Source: Actinomycetota bacterium
GTDB taxonomy: Bacteria; Actinomycetota; Acidimicrobiia; Acidimicrobiales; JAJPHE01
Assembly (NCBI GenBank): GCA_027315345.1
Contig: DAHUYE010000034.1
Coordinates: forward strand, 1 to 55,607
Length of the DNA: 55,607 nucleotides
Direction of reading: 5' to 3'
Positions 29,405-37,006 of this stretch are shown here, piece after piece. Made by a program: the position numbers and the translations under genes. Within the stretch, counting starts at the first letter, position 1, and every line of letters begins with the position of its first letter. The notes under the pieces are model-generated. The model was not told where the DNA came from. It did no database searches and worked only from the letters and a program-made list of their open reading frames with translations.

Positions 29405-31450
29405 ATGAGTACGGCCAGGCGCGGCGTGGGGGAGATGACCCTGGGCGACATCGGCCGGGGGGTGATGAGGTACCGACCCTTCCTGCTGGCGGTGGCAACC
29501 ATCGTGCTGGTGGTGGTCTTCCTGCCCGGAAAGCCCTCGAGCACATCGTTGGCATCGGGGGGTTCGGTGGCGTCCGGGTCCGGGGCCGGGGGCGCTTCCG
29601 CCGGCGGTTCCTCCTCGGCGGCCTCGGCCGGCTCGGCGGGGTCCGGCTCCGGTGGCTCCGGCGTCGGAGGCAGCGGCGCCGCCGGGGGATCCTCGGGTGT
29701 GGGAGGCAGCTCGCTCAGTGCCGGGTCCGGGTCGGCCACCGGGGCGTCGGGGACCTCGGGGTCCTCCGGATCGGGCGGATCCTCGCTCACCGCAGGGGGG
29801 TCCAGCGCCCCGGTGTCGACCACCGACCCTCATTGCGACCCCAAGACCGGTCACGAGGCCATTCCGTCCGTCTACACCCCGCCCTGCGTGCCCAACTGGT
29901 CCCCCTCCCAAGGCAACGGAGGCAGCACCTACAACGGGGTCACATCCAGCACCATCACCATTGCCGTTCCCCTGGCCCAGAACCAGGGCGAAGCGGCGGC
30001 GCTGCGGGCGGCCTCCAACGATCCCGATACCCAGGCCGAGATCGAGCAGGGCAATGCCGATGCCGTGAACCTCTTCGAGCACCACTATCAGACCTACGGC
30101 CGCAAGGTGAAGCTGGACTACTACACATCCAGTTACAACTCGGGCGACTCTCTGGCCGCCCAGAACGCCGAGTGCCAGTCGGACGCCAACAAGGTGGCCA
30201 ATCAGATGCACGCCTTCGCCTCCTGGCTCGACTGCGGCACCAACGCCTATGAGAACACGCTGTCCGCCGACGGGGTCCTGTGCTTCTGCACCGTTACCGT
30301 GGCCGCCTCCTACTACCTGCAGTGGGCGCCCTACGTCTGGGGCACCGGCCTGCCGGACGAGACGGCGGCCTACAACATGCGGGCCGAGGTGATCTGCAAC
30401 AACCTGGTGCCTTACGCTCCCAAGTACGCGGGCAGTGCCAACCTGAACAGTCCGGTGGCCAAAAAGCGCGTGTTCGGATTGATATGGCCGGGCGCCTCCA
30501 GCCTGGACGACACGGACATCTACCAGTCCGGGGCCCAGTACTTCGCCGATAAACTCAAAGCCTGCGGGGCCGACTTGGCCGAGGACGTGTCGTTTCCGAT
30601 CGTCGACCCGACCGGACCGGCGGATGCGCAGACCCTCATGGCCAAGTTCCAGAGCGCCGGGGTGACCACCATCATTTTGGTCTCGGACCCGCTGGACCCG
30701 ATCTTCCTCACCGGGGCGGCCACCAAGCAGGGCTACGACCCGGAGTGGTTCGACAGCGGCTCCGCCCTCATCGACACGACCCACTACGGACGCCTGTACG
30801 ACCAGACCCAGTGGAAGCACTCCTTCGGTATCAGCTTCCTGGCCGACCGGGTCGAGCCCGCCGCGTCTGACGCCTTCAACTTCTACAACTGGGAGTACAA
30901 CTCCCAGCCCCCGGATCCTCCCGACTACCTAATCAATCAGGCCTTCTTCGAGTGGCTGTTCACTGGCCTCCAGCTGGCCGGCCCGGACCTGACCCCGTAC
31001 CACCTCCAGTGCGGTATGCCCCCTTACACGGAGAAGACCAAGACCGGAGCTCTGGGGGCGGCCCAGGGGGTCGCCTGCGTGGGCAAGACGTACCCCGGGC
31101 TGTTCGGCTACATCGGGCCCCTCAACTGGCAGAACCGGGTGAGCAACGCCCTCATCGCCTACGGAGACCGGTTCTGGCCCTGGGACTACTACAACCAGAT
31201 CAACGACGGCGTGCTGATCTGGTGGAACTCCACCGCCTCCGGACCGGATGAGGACAACAGCTCCGGTACCGGCATGCAGGAGTACATGAACAACGGCAAG
31301 CGGTATCTGTGGGGCGAGTTCCCCACCGGGCAGCAGCCGTGGTTCAGCCCCACCGGGGCGGTGGACATCTTCACCTCCCTGCCGGCTGCCGACCAGCCCC
31401 CCAGCTACCCGTACTCCTGCTACTACCTCTGTAATTCCCCCGGCTACTGA
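29405..31450 (+). CDS. Membrane-anchored substrate-binding protein of the Liv-type ABC system
   Basis: The 681-residue protein has an N-terminal membrane helix (FLLAVATIVLVVVFLPG) and, instead of a lipobox, a Gly/Ser-rich tether of about 90 residues. The periplasmic-binding-protein fold of family 6 (leucine/amide-binding type) follows from ~residue 160: ITIAVPLAQNQGE, an ANKVANQMHAFASW region and VTTIILVSDPLDPIFLTGAA. It is Cys-rich for the family (for example CDPKTGH, LCFCTV, YSCYYLCN), suggesting disulfides. ATG 29405 has GAGG upstream; earlier in-frame starts lie in the ATPase tail. Ligand unknown; it could be an amino acid, amide or urea. Confidence 0.87.
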   Translation: MSTARRGVGEMTLGDIGRGVMRYRPFLLAVATIVLVVVFLPGKPSSTSLASGGSVASGSGAGGASAGGSSSAASAGSAGSGSGGSGVGGSGAAGGSSGVGGSSLSAGSGSATGASGTSGSSGSGGSSLTAGGSSAPVSTTDPHCDPKTGHEAIPSVYTPPCVPNWSPSQGNGGSTYNGVTSSTITIAVPLAQNQGEAAALRAASNDPDTQAEIEQGNADAVNLFEHHYQTYGRKVKLDYYTSSYNSGDSLAAQNAECQSDANKVANQMHAFASWLDCGTNAYENTLSADGVLCFCTVTVAASYYLQWAPYVWGTGLPDETAAYNMRAEVICNNLVPYAPKYAGSANLNSPVAKKRVFGLIWPGASSLDDTDIYQSGAQYFADKLKACGADLAEDVSFPIVDPTGPADAQTLMAKFQSAGVTTIILVSDPLDPIFLTGAATKQGYDPEWFDSGSALIDTTHYGRLYDQTQWKHSFGISFLADRVEPAASDAFNFYNWEYNSQPPDPPDYLINQAFFEWLFTGLQLAGPDLTPYHLQCGMPPYTEKTKTGALGAAQGVACVGKTYPGLFGYIGPLNWQNRVSNALIAYGDRFWPWDYYNQINDGVLIWWNSTASGPDEDNSSGTGMQEYMNNGKRYLWGEFPTGQQPWFSPTGAVDIFTSLPAADQPPSYPYSCYYLCNSPGY

Positions 31451-31460
31451 ACGGTCCACC

Positions 31461-31486
31461 GGCCGGAGGCGGCGGCGCCTCCGGCC
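31461..31486 (+). terminator. 11-bp perfect stem-loop after the Liv operon
   Basis: GGCCGGAGGCG and CGCCTCCGGCC pair perfectly around GCGG, 10 bp after the stop of the binding-protein gene. No T-run follows. It probably ends the Liv operon before the tRNA gene. Confidence 0.7.
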
Positions 31487-31545
31487 CGGTGGGCCCTGGC
31501 CGGCCGCCTCGGCCCGGCGGGTATCCTGAGCCCGGCATCCCGCCG

Positions 31546-31618
31546 GCCCGAGTAGCTCAGACGGCAGAGCAACGCACTCGTAATGCGTAGGTCAGGAGTT
31601 CGATTCTCCTCTCGGGCT
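31546..31618 (+). tRNA. tRNA-Thr (CGU anticodon)
   Basis: The cloverleaf is complete: acceptor GCCCGAG/CTCGGGC, D-stem GCTC/GAGC, anticodon stem ACGCA/TGCGT with loop CTCGTAA (anticodon CGU, reads ACG), variable AGGTC and T-stem AGGAG/CTCCT with TTCGATT. The discriminator is T and CCA is not encoded. Its 3' end abuts the integrase region, the usual place for site-specific insertion. Confidence 0.95.
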
Positions 31619-31636
31619 CAGAGAAAGACCTGGTCA

Positions 31637-31654
31637 GAGGCCATATTTGGCCTC
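31637..31654 (+). promoter_or_regulatory. 7-bp hairpin between tRNA and integrase
   Basis: GAGGCCA and TGGCCTC pair perfectly around TATT. It could end the tRNA transcript or form part of the attachment region. No T-run is present. Confidence 0.4.
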
Positions 31655-31660
31655 ATCGAA

Positions 31661-31738
31661 ACCCAACAAATTTCCTGCTAGGGTAAAACCCAACAGAAAA
31701 CCCTACAACTCTTCCGGACTTTGCGAAATTTGTTGGGT
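31661..31738. repeat. Candidate attL with integrase arm-type sites
   Basis: ACCCAACAAATTTC (31661-31674) and GAAATTTGTTGGGT (31725-31738) form a perfect 14-bp inverted repeat. A third partial direct copy, ACCCAACAGAAA, lies at 31688-31699. The block is clearly AT-richer than the flanks, sits between the tRNA-Thr 3' end and the integrase start, and has the layout of arm-type integrase sites. The core crossover would be inside the tRNA 3' end. Confidence 0.65.
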
Positions 31739-31761
31739 GGAGTTGAGCGGGGAGATGGGTG

Positions 31762-32949
31762 ATGGCGGGCAGCATGCGGCTGGTCCGAGGGACCGACGTC
31801 TGGGAGCTGAGGGTGTACCTCGGGCGCGACAGCACCGGGCGCGTCCGCCAGCGCAGCCAGCGCTTCCAGGGGACCAAGCGGGCGGCCGAGCGCGAGCTGG
31901 CCCGGCTCGTGATCGCCCAGGAGGACCAACCGGCCGTGGTTCCCGAGGCGCCGGTTCAGTGGGGCCCGAACACGACCATCAACGACGCCCTCGAGGCCTG
32001 GCGGTCTAACGGCTGGGACGACCTGTCACCCAAGACCTCCCGCCGTTACGAGAGCGCGTGGGACGTTCACATCCGGGCCAGCTTCGGGCGCCGCCGCATC
32101 GCCAGCATCGGTCCCTACGACGTGGAGCGTTATTTCCGAGCACTCAAGGCCGCCGGCCTGTCCGAGGGCAGCGTCCGCATGATCCGCTCCGTGCTGCACC
32201 GGGCGTGCCGGCTGGCCCGGCGCTGGAGTGGCAACGTCCTGCCCAACCCCATCGCCGATACGGAGCTGCCCCGCTGGGACATGGCCGATCGGGCCGAGCC
32301 GGTCCGAGCCCCCTCGGTCGATGAGGTCCTGGCTCTCATCGCCACGGCTCGGTCGCGCGATGAGCGCCTCGGTGTGTTCCTCCGGGTCCTGGCCGCCACC
32401 GGTATGCGCCGGGGCGAGGCGGCCGCCTTGCGCTGGTCGGATCTCGACTCCGAAGCGGGGACCCTGCGGGTGGACAAGGCGGTGGTGGCCGCCCGCGGGG
32501 GCGCGGAGCTGCGTTCCCCCAAGACAAGGGCCTCCATGCGAACCCTGGCCGTGGATGACGACACCCTGGCCGAGCTGGCCGATCTCCGGGAGCGCCAGGC
32601 CGGCCTGGCCACCAGCTGCGGGCTGGAGCTGGCCCCAGACGGGTTCGTCTTCTCCTACGAGCCCGGCGGCAGCGATCCTCCTCACCCCGACACCTTCAGC
32701 CACGGCCTGGCCCGGACCCGGTCCAAGGCGGGCGTCGCCAGCGATGTCCACCTTCACTCCCTTCGCCACTTCCACGCCACGGTGGTCGACTCGGTGATCT
32801 CCGAGGCGCAGAAGCAGGCCCGGCTGGGATGGTCGACGGTCCAGATGGCCCGGCACTACACCGACGCCGTGCCCGCCGAGGACCGCCGGGCCGCCGAGCA
32901 CGTGGCCCGCCTTCTGGCCGGCGCCGCTGTCCCGTCGGGCGCTGAGTAA
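31762..32949 (+). CDS. Tyrosine site-specific integrase
   Basis: The 395-residue phage/ICE-type recombinase has an N-terminal arm-binding domain (WELRVYLGRDSTGRVRQRSQ), a SAM-like core-binding domain (residues ~65-165) and a catalytic domain with Arg in ATGMRRGEAAALRW, HxxR in HLHSLRHFH and the nucleophile Tyr in QMARHYTDAV. It sits 144 bp after tRNA-Thr, so insertion into that tRNA is very likely. ATG 31762 has GGGGAG upstream; a GTG directly before it is possible. Confidence 0.95.
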   Translation: MAGSMRLVRGTDVWELRVYLGRDSTGRVRQRSQRFQGTKRAAERELARLVIAQEDQPAVVPEAPVQWGPNTTINDALEAWRSNGWDDLSPKTSRRYESAWDVHIRASFGRRRIASIGPYDVERYFRALKAAGLSEGSVRMIRSVLHRACRLARRWSGNVLPNPIADTELPRWDMADRAEPVRAPSVDEVLALIATARSRDERLGVFLRVLAATGMRRGEAAALRWSDLDSEAGTLRVDKAVVAARGGAELRSPKTRASMRTLAVDDDTLAELADLRERQAGLATSCGLELAPDGFVFSYEPGGSDPPHPDTFSHGLARTRSKAGVASDVHLHSLRHFHATVVDSVISEAQKQARLGWSTVQMARHYTDAVPAEDRRAAEHVARLLAGAAVPSGAE

Positions 32950-32988
32950 GGCCATGGGCGAACTGCCCGCTTCGCTCGTCATGGACCA

Positions 32989-33183
32989 ATGAAAGTCCGG
33001 GAGGTCATCTCGATTCTCGAGCGGGAGGGCTGGGCCTTGGCCCGCCAGAGCGGGTCGCACCGCCAGTTCAGCCATCCGGAGCGCCCCGGCGTGGTGACCG
33101 TGGCCGGCAACCTGGGCGACGAGGTGCCCCGGGGTACGCTGGCCAGCATCTGGCGCCAGGCCGGAGAGAAGGGACCCCGATGA
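32989..33183 (+). CDS. hicA: HicA-type mRNA interferase toxin
   Basis: The 64-residue protein has the dsRBD-like HicA fold: VREVISILEREGWALARQSG, then the catalytic-His motif SHRQFSHPE, then VTVAGNLGDEVPRGTLASIW. HicA cleaves mRNA when free of HicB. The stop overlaps the start of hicB by 4 nt (ATGA). As an island passenger it could stabilise the element. Confidence 0.9.
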   Translation: MKVREVISILEREGWALARQSGSHRQFSHPERPGVVTVAGNLGDEVPRGTLASIWRQAGEKGPR

Positions 33184-33395
33184 GCGGGTACGCCGTGATC
33201 ATCGAGAACGAGGGCGAGTCCTGGGGTGCCTACGTGCCCGACCTGCCCGGTTGCGTGGCCGTCGGGGCGAGCCGGGCCGAGGTCGAGCAGCTGATCCGAG
33301 AGGCCATCCCCATGCACCTGGACCTGATGCGGGAGCAGGGAGAGGAGATCCCGCAGCCCTCAGCGGCGGGGGCGATCGTCGTCCAAGTCGCCTGA
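33180..33395 (+). CDS. hicB: HicB-type antitoxin (short form)
   Basis: The 71-residue partially degraded RNase H-like domain reads YAVIIENEGESWGAYVPDLPGCVAVGAS, then EVEQLIREAIPMHL. It lacks the extra C-terminal DNA-binding helix-turn-helix of longer HicB proteins, so autoregulation may depend on the complex or another factor. It is coupled to hicA. Confidence 0.9.
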   Translation: MSGYAVIIENEGESWGAYVPDLPGCVAVGASRAEVEQLIREAIPMHLDLMREQGEEIPQPSAAGAIVVQVA

Positions 33396-33430
33396 TCGGA
33401 CCCGGCCGACTCGGCCGAGGTTCTGAGCCG

Positions 33431-33775
33431 TCACCGGCGGCGGGACCAGGCTTCACTGCCGGTCTTTCCCCGAGAGCAGTCCGATCGCGACGGAACCCGT
33501 CCCCCTCGCGACTCCTGAAGGTCGACTTGGCGCCCTTGAGCCTCTGTGGTGACGGGCTCCTCGGTGCCCACCGGCGGCAGTCCGTCGAGCAGGCGAAGCA
33601 CCGCGCGGCGCGGGATCCGGATTCGGCCGTTGATCCGGTACACGGGTAGCGGCAGATCGCCCCGCTTGATCGAGCGGTAGAGGCTGTCGCGGCTTTCGCC
33701 CAGGAGAATGGACGCCTGGTCGACGCTGAGCAAAGGCTTGGGCGCCTGGTCCTGGCGGTTGGGTCCAGGGCTCAT
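33431..33775 (-). CDS. Excisionase-like helix-turn-helix protein
   Basis: The 114-residue protein carries the MerR-like excisionase motif LLSVDQASILLGESRDSLYRSIKRGDLP-type helix followed by PVYRINGRIRIPRRAVLRLL. Such proteins direct excision of tRNA-integrated elements. ATG 33775 precedes the domain closely. The basic C-terminal tail (about 45 residues) is longer than usual for Xis. It converges on hicAB and lies 2 kb from the integrase. Confidence 0.82.
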   Translation of the reverse strand: MSPGPNRQDQAPKPLLSVDQASILLGESRDSLYRSIKRGDLPLPVYRINGRIRIPRRAVLRLLDGLPPVGTEEPVTTEAQGRQVDLQESRGGRVPSRSDCSRGKTGSEAWSRRR

Positions 33776-33814
33776 CGATCCACCGCCCGGGCGCCCCACC
33801 CGATCAGGTCCCAT

Positions 33815-34091
33815 GCTCCCAGCCCCGTCCGGCGCCGGGGGCGCCTCCTCGCGCAGTCATGCACCCCGTCGGCTTCCGGTCGTCTCCGTGGGGCCGCAGC
33901 GCGGCCTACCGCGCTTGCAGCAGCGTCGGAGGCTGCTGGTGGCCACGGGGGAGGGTGCCCGCGCGGCGTGGGCTCCTCGCCCCGGACCGGCCGTGTCTGG
34001 TGGAGCGACCCCAGGCGCCCGAGCACGGGGACCACTGTGACCAGCCCCGGCCCGACGCGGGCAGCCGACACCACGGGCTGCCGACTCTGTC
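33815..34091. other. Gap without recognised gene
   Basis: The 277-bp gap separates two minus-strand genes. Open frames exist on both strands, but none has protein-like composition, and I see no hairpin with a clear role. Confidence 0.5.
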
Positions 34092-34811
34092 TCATGCCTG
34101 AGCCCGGGCCAGGGCCTCGGTGGCCAGATGAAGCTGGTAGTACACGGAGCGATAGAGCCCGGGGCCGGCTGTCGTCCCCACCGCCCGACGAGGCGCGCCG
34201 GCCGCCGCGGCCAAGAGGAGCCGGGCGTGGCTGGGGTGAAGGCGCCCTCGCCGATGGGCCTCGGTCACGGCCAGCACCACCCGCTCGGCCACAGTCCGGG
34301 CGTCATCAAGCTCGGTGGTGGGCAGGGGGACTCGGGACAGCTCGACCCAGCGCGCCTCTCGGCGCCGGGCGGCACGGCGTTGCCCCCGCAGAGCGCCCAC
34401 TGCCCGGTCGATGAGAACCCGGCCGGAGCTGTCCGCCTCGGTACCGGCGCCGGACACGATGGCCTCCCAGAGGTGGTTCAACAGCTCGGCGCGGACGTCA
34501 TCCAGACACTCCGAGACCCGCAGGCTCGGTCGACGCTCGAGGCCGGCTTCCTGTATGCGGCCCACGAGGATCTGCAGGAGTGTGCGAGCGGCGAAGCTGT
34601 CCGCACCGGCCAGTCGCAACAAGGACGCCTCGATCGGTCCGGCCTCGCCCGCCTCGACGCTCTGGGCGAAGCCGACCAACTCGGCGGGAGAGGCGTGGCC
34701 GGAGAGCACCGGCTCGGCCTCGACCCAGGCGGCCAGGGCCCGCCTGGCCGTGGCGGTGGCGCCTAGGCGGGCCCAGTCAGCCTCCAGCTCAGTGAACGGG
34801 GAAGTGCTCAC
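34092..34811 (-). CDS. Unknown helical protein of the integrative element
   Basis: The 239-residue, strongly helical protein is Ala/Arg/Leu-rich. Segments such as DVRAELLNHLWEAIVSG, ARRREARWVELSRVPLP and TVAERVVLAVTEAHRRGRL recall regulator or sigma-like proteins found on actinobacterial integrative elements, but I do not recognise a family. GTG 34811 (VSTSPFTELEADWARLG) is chosen; the open frame extends to 34946 through the TGGGGA repeat block, which is unlikely to code. It may be regulated by those repeats. Confidence 0.6.
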   Translation of the reverse strand: MSTSPFTELEADWARLGATATARRALAAWVEAEPVLSGHASPAELVGFAQSVEAGEAGPIEASLLRLAGADSFAARTLLQILVGRIQEAGLERRPSLRVSECLDDVRAELLNHLWEAIVSGAGTEADSSGRVLIDRAVGALRGQRRAARRREARWVELSRVPLPTTELDDARTVAERVVLAVTEAHRRGRLHPSHARLLLAAAAGAPRRAVGTTAGPGLYRSVYYQLHLATEALARAQA

Positions 34812-34833
34812 ACCGGGATTATCCGGATCGGAC

Positions 34834-35067
34834 TCCCCAAAAGGTTCCCCATGACCTTCCCCAACAGAGAATTTTTTCCGGCCCTCCCGGACCCGTTCCG
34901 GGTGCTCCGGGACGGGCATGGGGAGTGAGCATGGGGAGTTCTCCATCCCTGGTCAGAGCCCCTGTCGGCCGATTTCGCTGAGCCCATGGGGAATGAGTGG
35001 GGAAAGCGATGGGGAACGTCAGGGTGCAGAAATTTCTTGGTCCCCACGAGATCAACCCGTTCCCCAG
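34834..35067. repeat. Cluster of ten TGGGGA(A) repeats, candidate replication or control locus
   Basis: TGGGGA occurs ten times in 234 bp. Three minus-strand copies (34834, 34845, 34857) are followed by five plus-strand copies (34918, 34931, 34986, 34997, 35009) and two more minus-strand copies (35041, 35060). Six copies have the full TGGGGAA. The arrangement resembles iterons of a replication origin or multiple operators. No coding evidence spans the block. A nested inverted repeat (TCCCGGA/TCCGGGA at 34885-34912 around ACCCGTTCCGGGT) lies in the middle. Confidence 0.7.
34885..34912. repeat. Nested inverted repeats inside the TGGGGA block
   Basis: Outer arms TCCCGGA (34885-34891) and TCCGGGA (34906-34912) enclose the palindrome ACCCG-TTC-CGGGT (34891-34903). 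The two overlap in sequence, so they could form alternative structures. Confidence 0.5.
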
Positions 35068-35627
35068 CCGCTCCAGGAGCCACTTTCCGATGACTCGGCC
35101 GCCAGGGACTCCCGAGAGGGCTTCGGTGGCCTCGGTGGCGAGCGGATGGCGTACTTCTTTGCCCTGTCCGCCCGGCCCCGGATGGCTGAGGGGCCCCAGC
35201 CTGTCGCCCGGGATGGCGGCACAACCCCTGCCCGGGCCTCTGAGCTCGGAGGCGGCTTTGTGCCCCCACCAGCGCCTCGCTGTTCTTGGTCATCGCAGTC
35301 CCCTCAGCTCCGAGCCCACGCGGCCCTACCTGTATTTCGGGCTGTGGCAAGACCGAAGTCCGAAAAGAATCCCGTCCAAGCCCCAGATTTCTCTTCAATC
35401 GGCCCGGGCGAGTTGCGCCGCGGCCCGGTTTGCGGCTCGGGGCCGTCACCCATTCCGTCCCCGGAGACCGACCTGTCGGTCGCGGCTACAGGCCCCGAAA
35501 GTCAAGGGCGGAAGCCGACACACCCTGGCATCTCCGATCATCCCGGAGCCCCGCCGGCCGGCGTCCGGCCCCAGGTCAGGGGCCATCTTTTTGAAAAACG
35601 GCGATCCGCTGCCCGTACTACAAGTAG
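35068..35627. other. Non-coding leader region of the relaxase
   Basis: This 560-bp stretch has no convincing gene. It contains the 16-bp palindrome at 35466-35481. A minus-strand frame shows protein-like words (GGRVIGKWLLERLGNG) but no start or family, and may be an old remnant. Confidence 0.5.
35466..35481. promoter_or_regulatory. Perfect 16-bp palindrome, candidate oriT or operator
   Basis: GACCGAC (35466-35472) and GTCGGTC (35475-35481) flank CT, 146 bp before the MobF relaxase start. MobF relaxases nick next to an inverted repeat that usually lies close to their gene, so this is a candidate oriT hairpin. An operator is the alternative. Confidence 0.4.
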
Positions 35628-36950
35628 ATGCTCAGTATCGGTCGGATCTTCGCGGGCAGTGGCTGGCGCTACCTGGCCGAACAGGTCTCCAGCGGCGTCG
35701 AGGACTACTACTCCGCTGACGTGGCGCGGGGCGAGGCGCCCGGGCGGTGGTCGGGGAGCGCGGCCGACCTGGAGCTGGGCCTGTCCGGGGTTGTCAGCGA
35801 GGACCAGATGCACCGGGTCTTCGGCCTGCTCATCCACCCCGCCCGCCCCGAGCTGTTGGGCCGGGCGGCTGCTATCTACCGGCCCCTGGCCGAGCGCCTG
35901 GAGGTAGCCCGGCAGAAGCACCACGAGCGGGCCGGGCGGACCTGGATCATCCGCGAAGCCGAGATGGTGGCAGGGGCCGAGACCCCGGAGCGGATCGAGT
36001 CCGAGCACCGGGCCAACGACGCCCGGGTGTCCGAGGAATGGGCCGAGCGCGAAGCGGCCATGCGTCGGGCCGGCGAGCGCCGGTCGGTGGCCGGGTTTGA
36101 CCTGACTTTTAGCCCGCCCAAGAGCCTGAGCGTGCTGTGGGCCGCCGCGGATGTTGCTGGGCGGGAGACCATCTGGGCCGCTCACCACGAGGGCGTCGAG
36201 GCTGCCCTGGCCTACCTGGAACGAGAGGCGGCCTGGTCCCGGGCGGGCCATGACGGCATCCGCCAGGTGGACACCACCGGTTGGGTGGTGGCTTCCTTCG
36301 ACCATCGCATGTCGCGCACCGGCGATGTCCAGATACACACCCACAACGCCGTGTTGAACCGGGTTCGCTGTGCCGATGGCCAGTGGCGGTCCCTGGACAG
36401 CCGAGCTGTGTATCGCGCCGCGGCGTCGGCCGGGGCCCTCTATGACCGGGTGCGGGAGGCCGCCCTGGAGCGCGACTTGGGCGTCCGCCACGAGGTCAGG
36501 AGAGAAGGCGGGCCCCGCGAGATCGTGGGCGTGGATGACGAGATGTGCGCGCTGTTCTCCTCCCGGCGGACCCAGATCAAGGGGCGACTGGAGGAGATGG
36601 TGGCTGCATACCGGGAGGCCCACGGGGCCGAGCCCACCCAGTGGGTGCTGGCCCGGATGAGTGATTGGGCCACCCTGGCCACCCGGCAAAAGAAAGAGGG
36701 CTCGGAGACCACCGCCGAGGCCCTGGCCCGCTGGCGCTCCGAGACCCGCGACCGCGTCGGGGGTTCTCTGGCTGACGTCTGGGCCCGGGCCACCGACGCC
36801 CGCCTCTTCTACGACACCGACCTTCACCCGGCCCCGGAGCCCACCGACGAAGAGCTGCTGAGCAACGCCGTCGAGACCGTGGAGGCCACGCACTCCACCT
36901 GGACCCGCTATGACCTGGCCCGGGCGATCCGATCTCCGCGCCGGGGCTGA
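35628..36950 (+). CDS. MobF relaxase (TraA/TrwC N-terminal half), truncated
   Basis: The 440-residue protein holds the complete relaxase domain: MLSIGRIF...DYY near residue 28 (candidate catalytic Tyr), FDLTFSPPKSLSVLWA (~155) and the metal-binding DVQIHTHNAVLNRV (~228-241). Actinobacterial TraA proteins normally continue with a helicase of more than 500 residues; here the frame ends after TRYDLARAIRSPRRG, just where the helicase would start. The break coincides with the start of the GMC operon. Nicking may survive but unwinding in cis cannot, so self-transfer is probably lost. Confidence 0.88.
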   Translation: MLSIGRIFAGSGWRYLAEQVSSGVEDYYSADVARGEAPGRWSGSAADLELGLSGVVSEDQMHRVFGLLIHPARPELLGRAAAIYRPLAERLEVARQKHHERAGRTWIIREAEMVAGAETPERIESEHRANDARVSEEWAEREAAMRRAGERRSVAGFDLTFSPPKSLSVLWAAADVAGRETIWAAHHEGVEAALAYLEREAAWSRAGHDGIRQVDTTGWVVASFDHRMSRTGDVQIHTHNAVLNRVRCADGQWRSLDSRAVYRAAASAGALYDRVREAALERDLGVRHEVRREGGPREIVGVDDEMCALFSSRRTQIKGRLEEMVAAYREAHGAEPTQWVLARMSDWATLATRQKKEGSETTAEALARWRSETRDRVGGSLADVWARATDARLFYDTDLHPAPEPTDEELLSNAVETVEATHSTWTRYDLARAIRSPRRG

Positions 36951-37006
36951 TGACCCTGGTCGGTGGCATGGGAGTCCTGGCTGCCCTGCTTCGGCGGGAG
37001 GACTGA
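36950..37006 (+). CDS. 18-codon ORF at the relaxase/GMC junction
   Basis: ATG 36950 opens MTLVGGMGVLAALLRRED, whose stop TGA overlaps the ATG of the next gene. The in-frame sequence before it (DPISAPGL) is also protein-like, so this is either a small coupled leader peptide or the C-terminal remnant of a gene cut by the junction near 36937. Confidence 0.35.
   Translation: MTLVGGMGVLAALLRRED

Noticed and set aside
35068-35289. Minus-strand frame with protein-like words (ALSGVPGGRVIGKWLL)
   Set aside because: No start, no family resemblance, and it runs into the repeat block; at most an old remnant.
36950-37006. C-terminal tail of the neighbouring SDR family
   Set aside because: MTLVGGMGVLAALLRRED does not match the C-terminus of the SDR at 47761, so no family was assigned.
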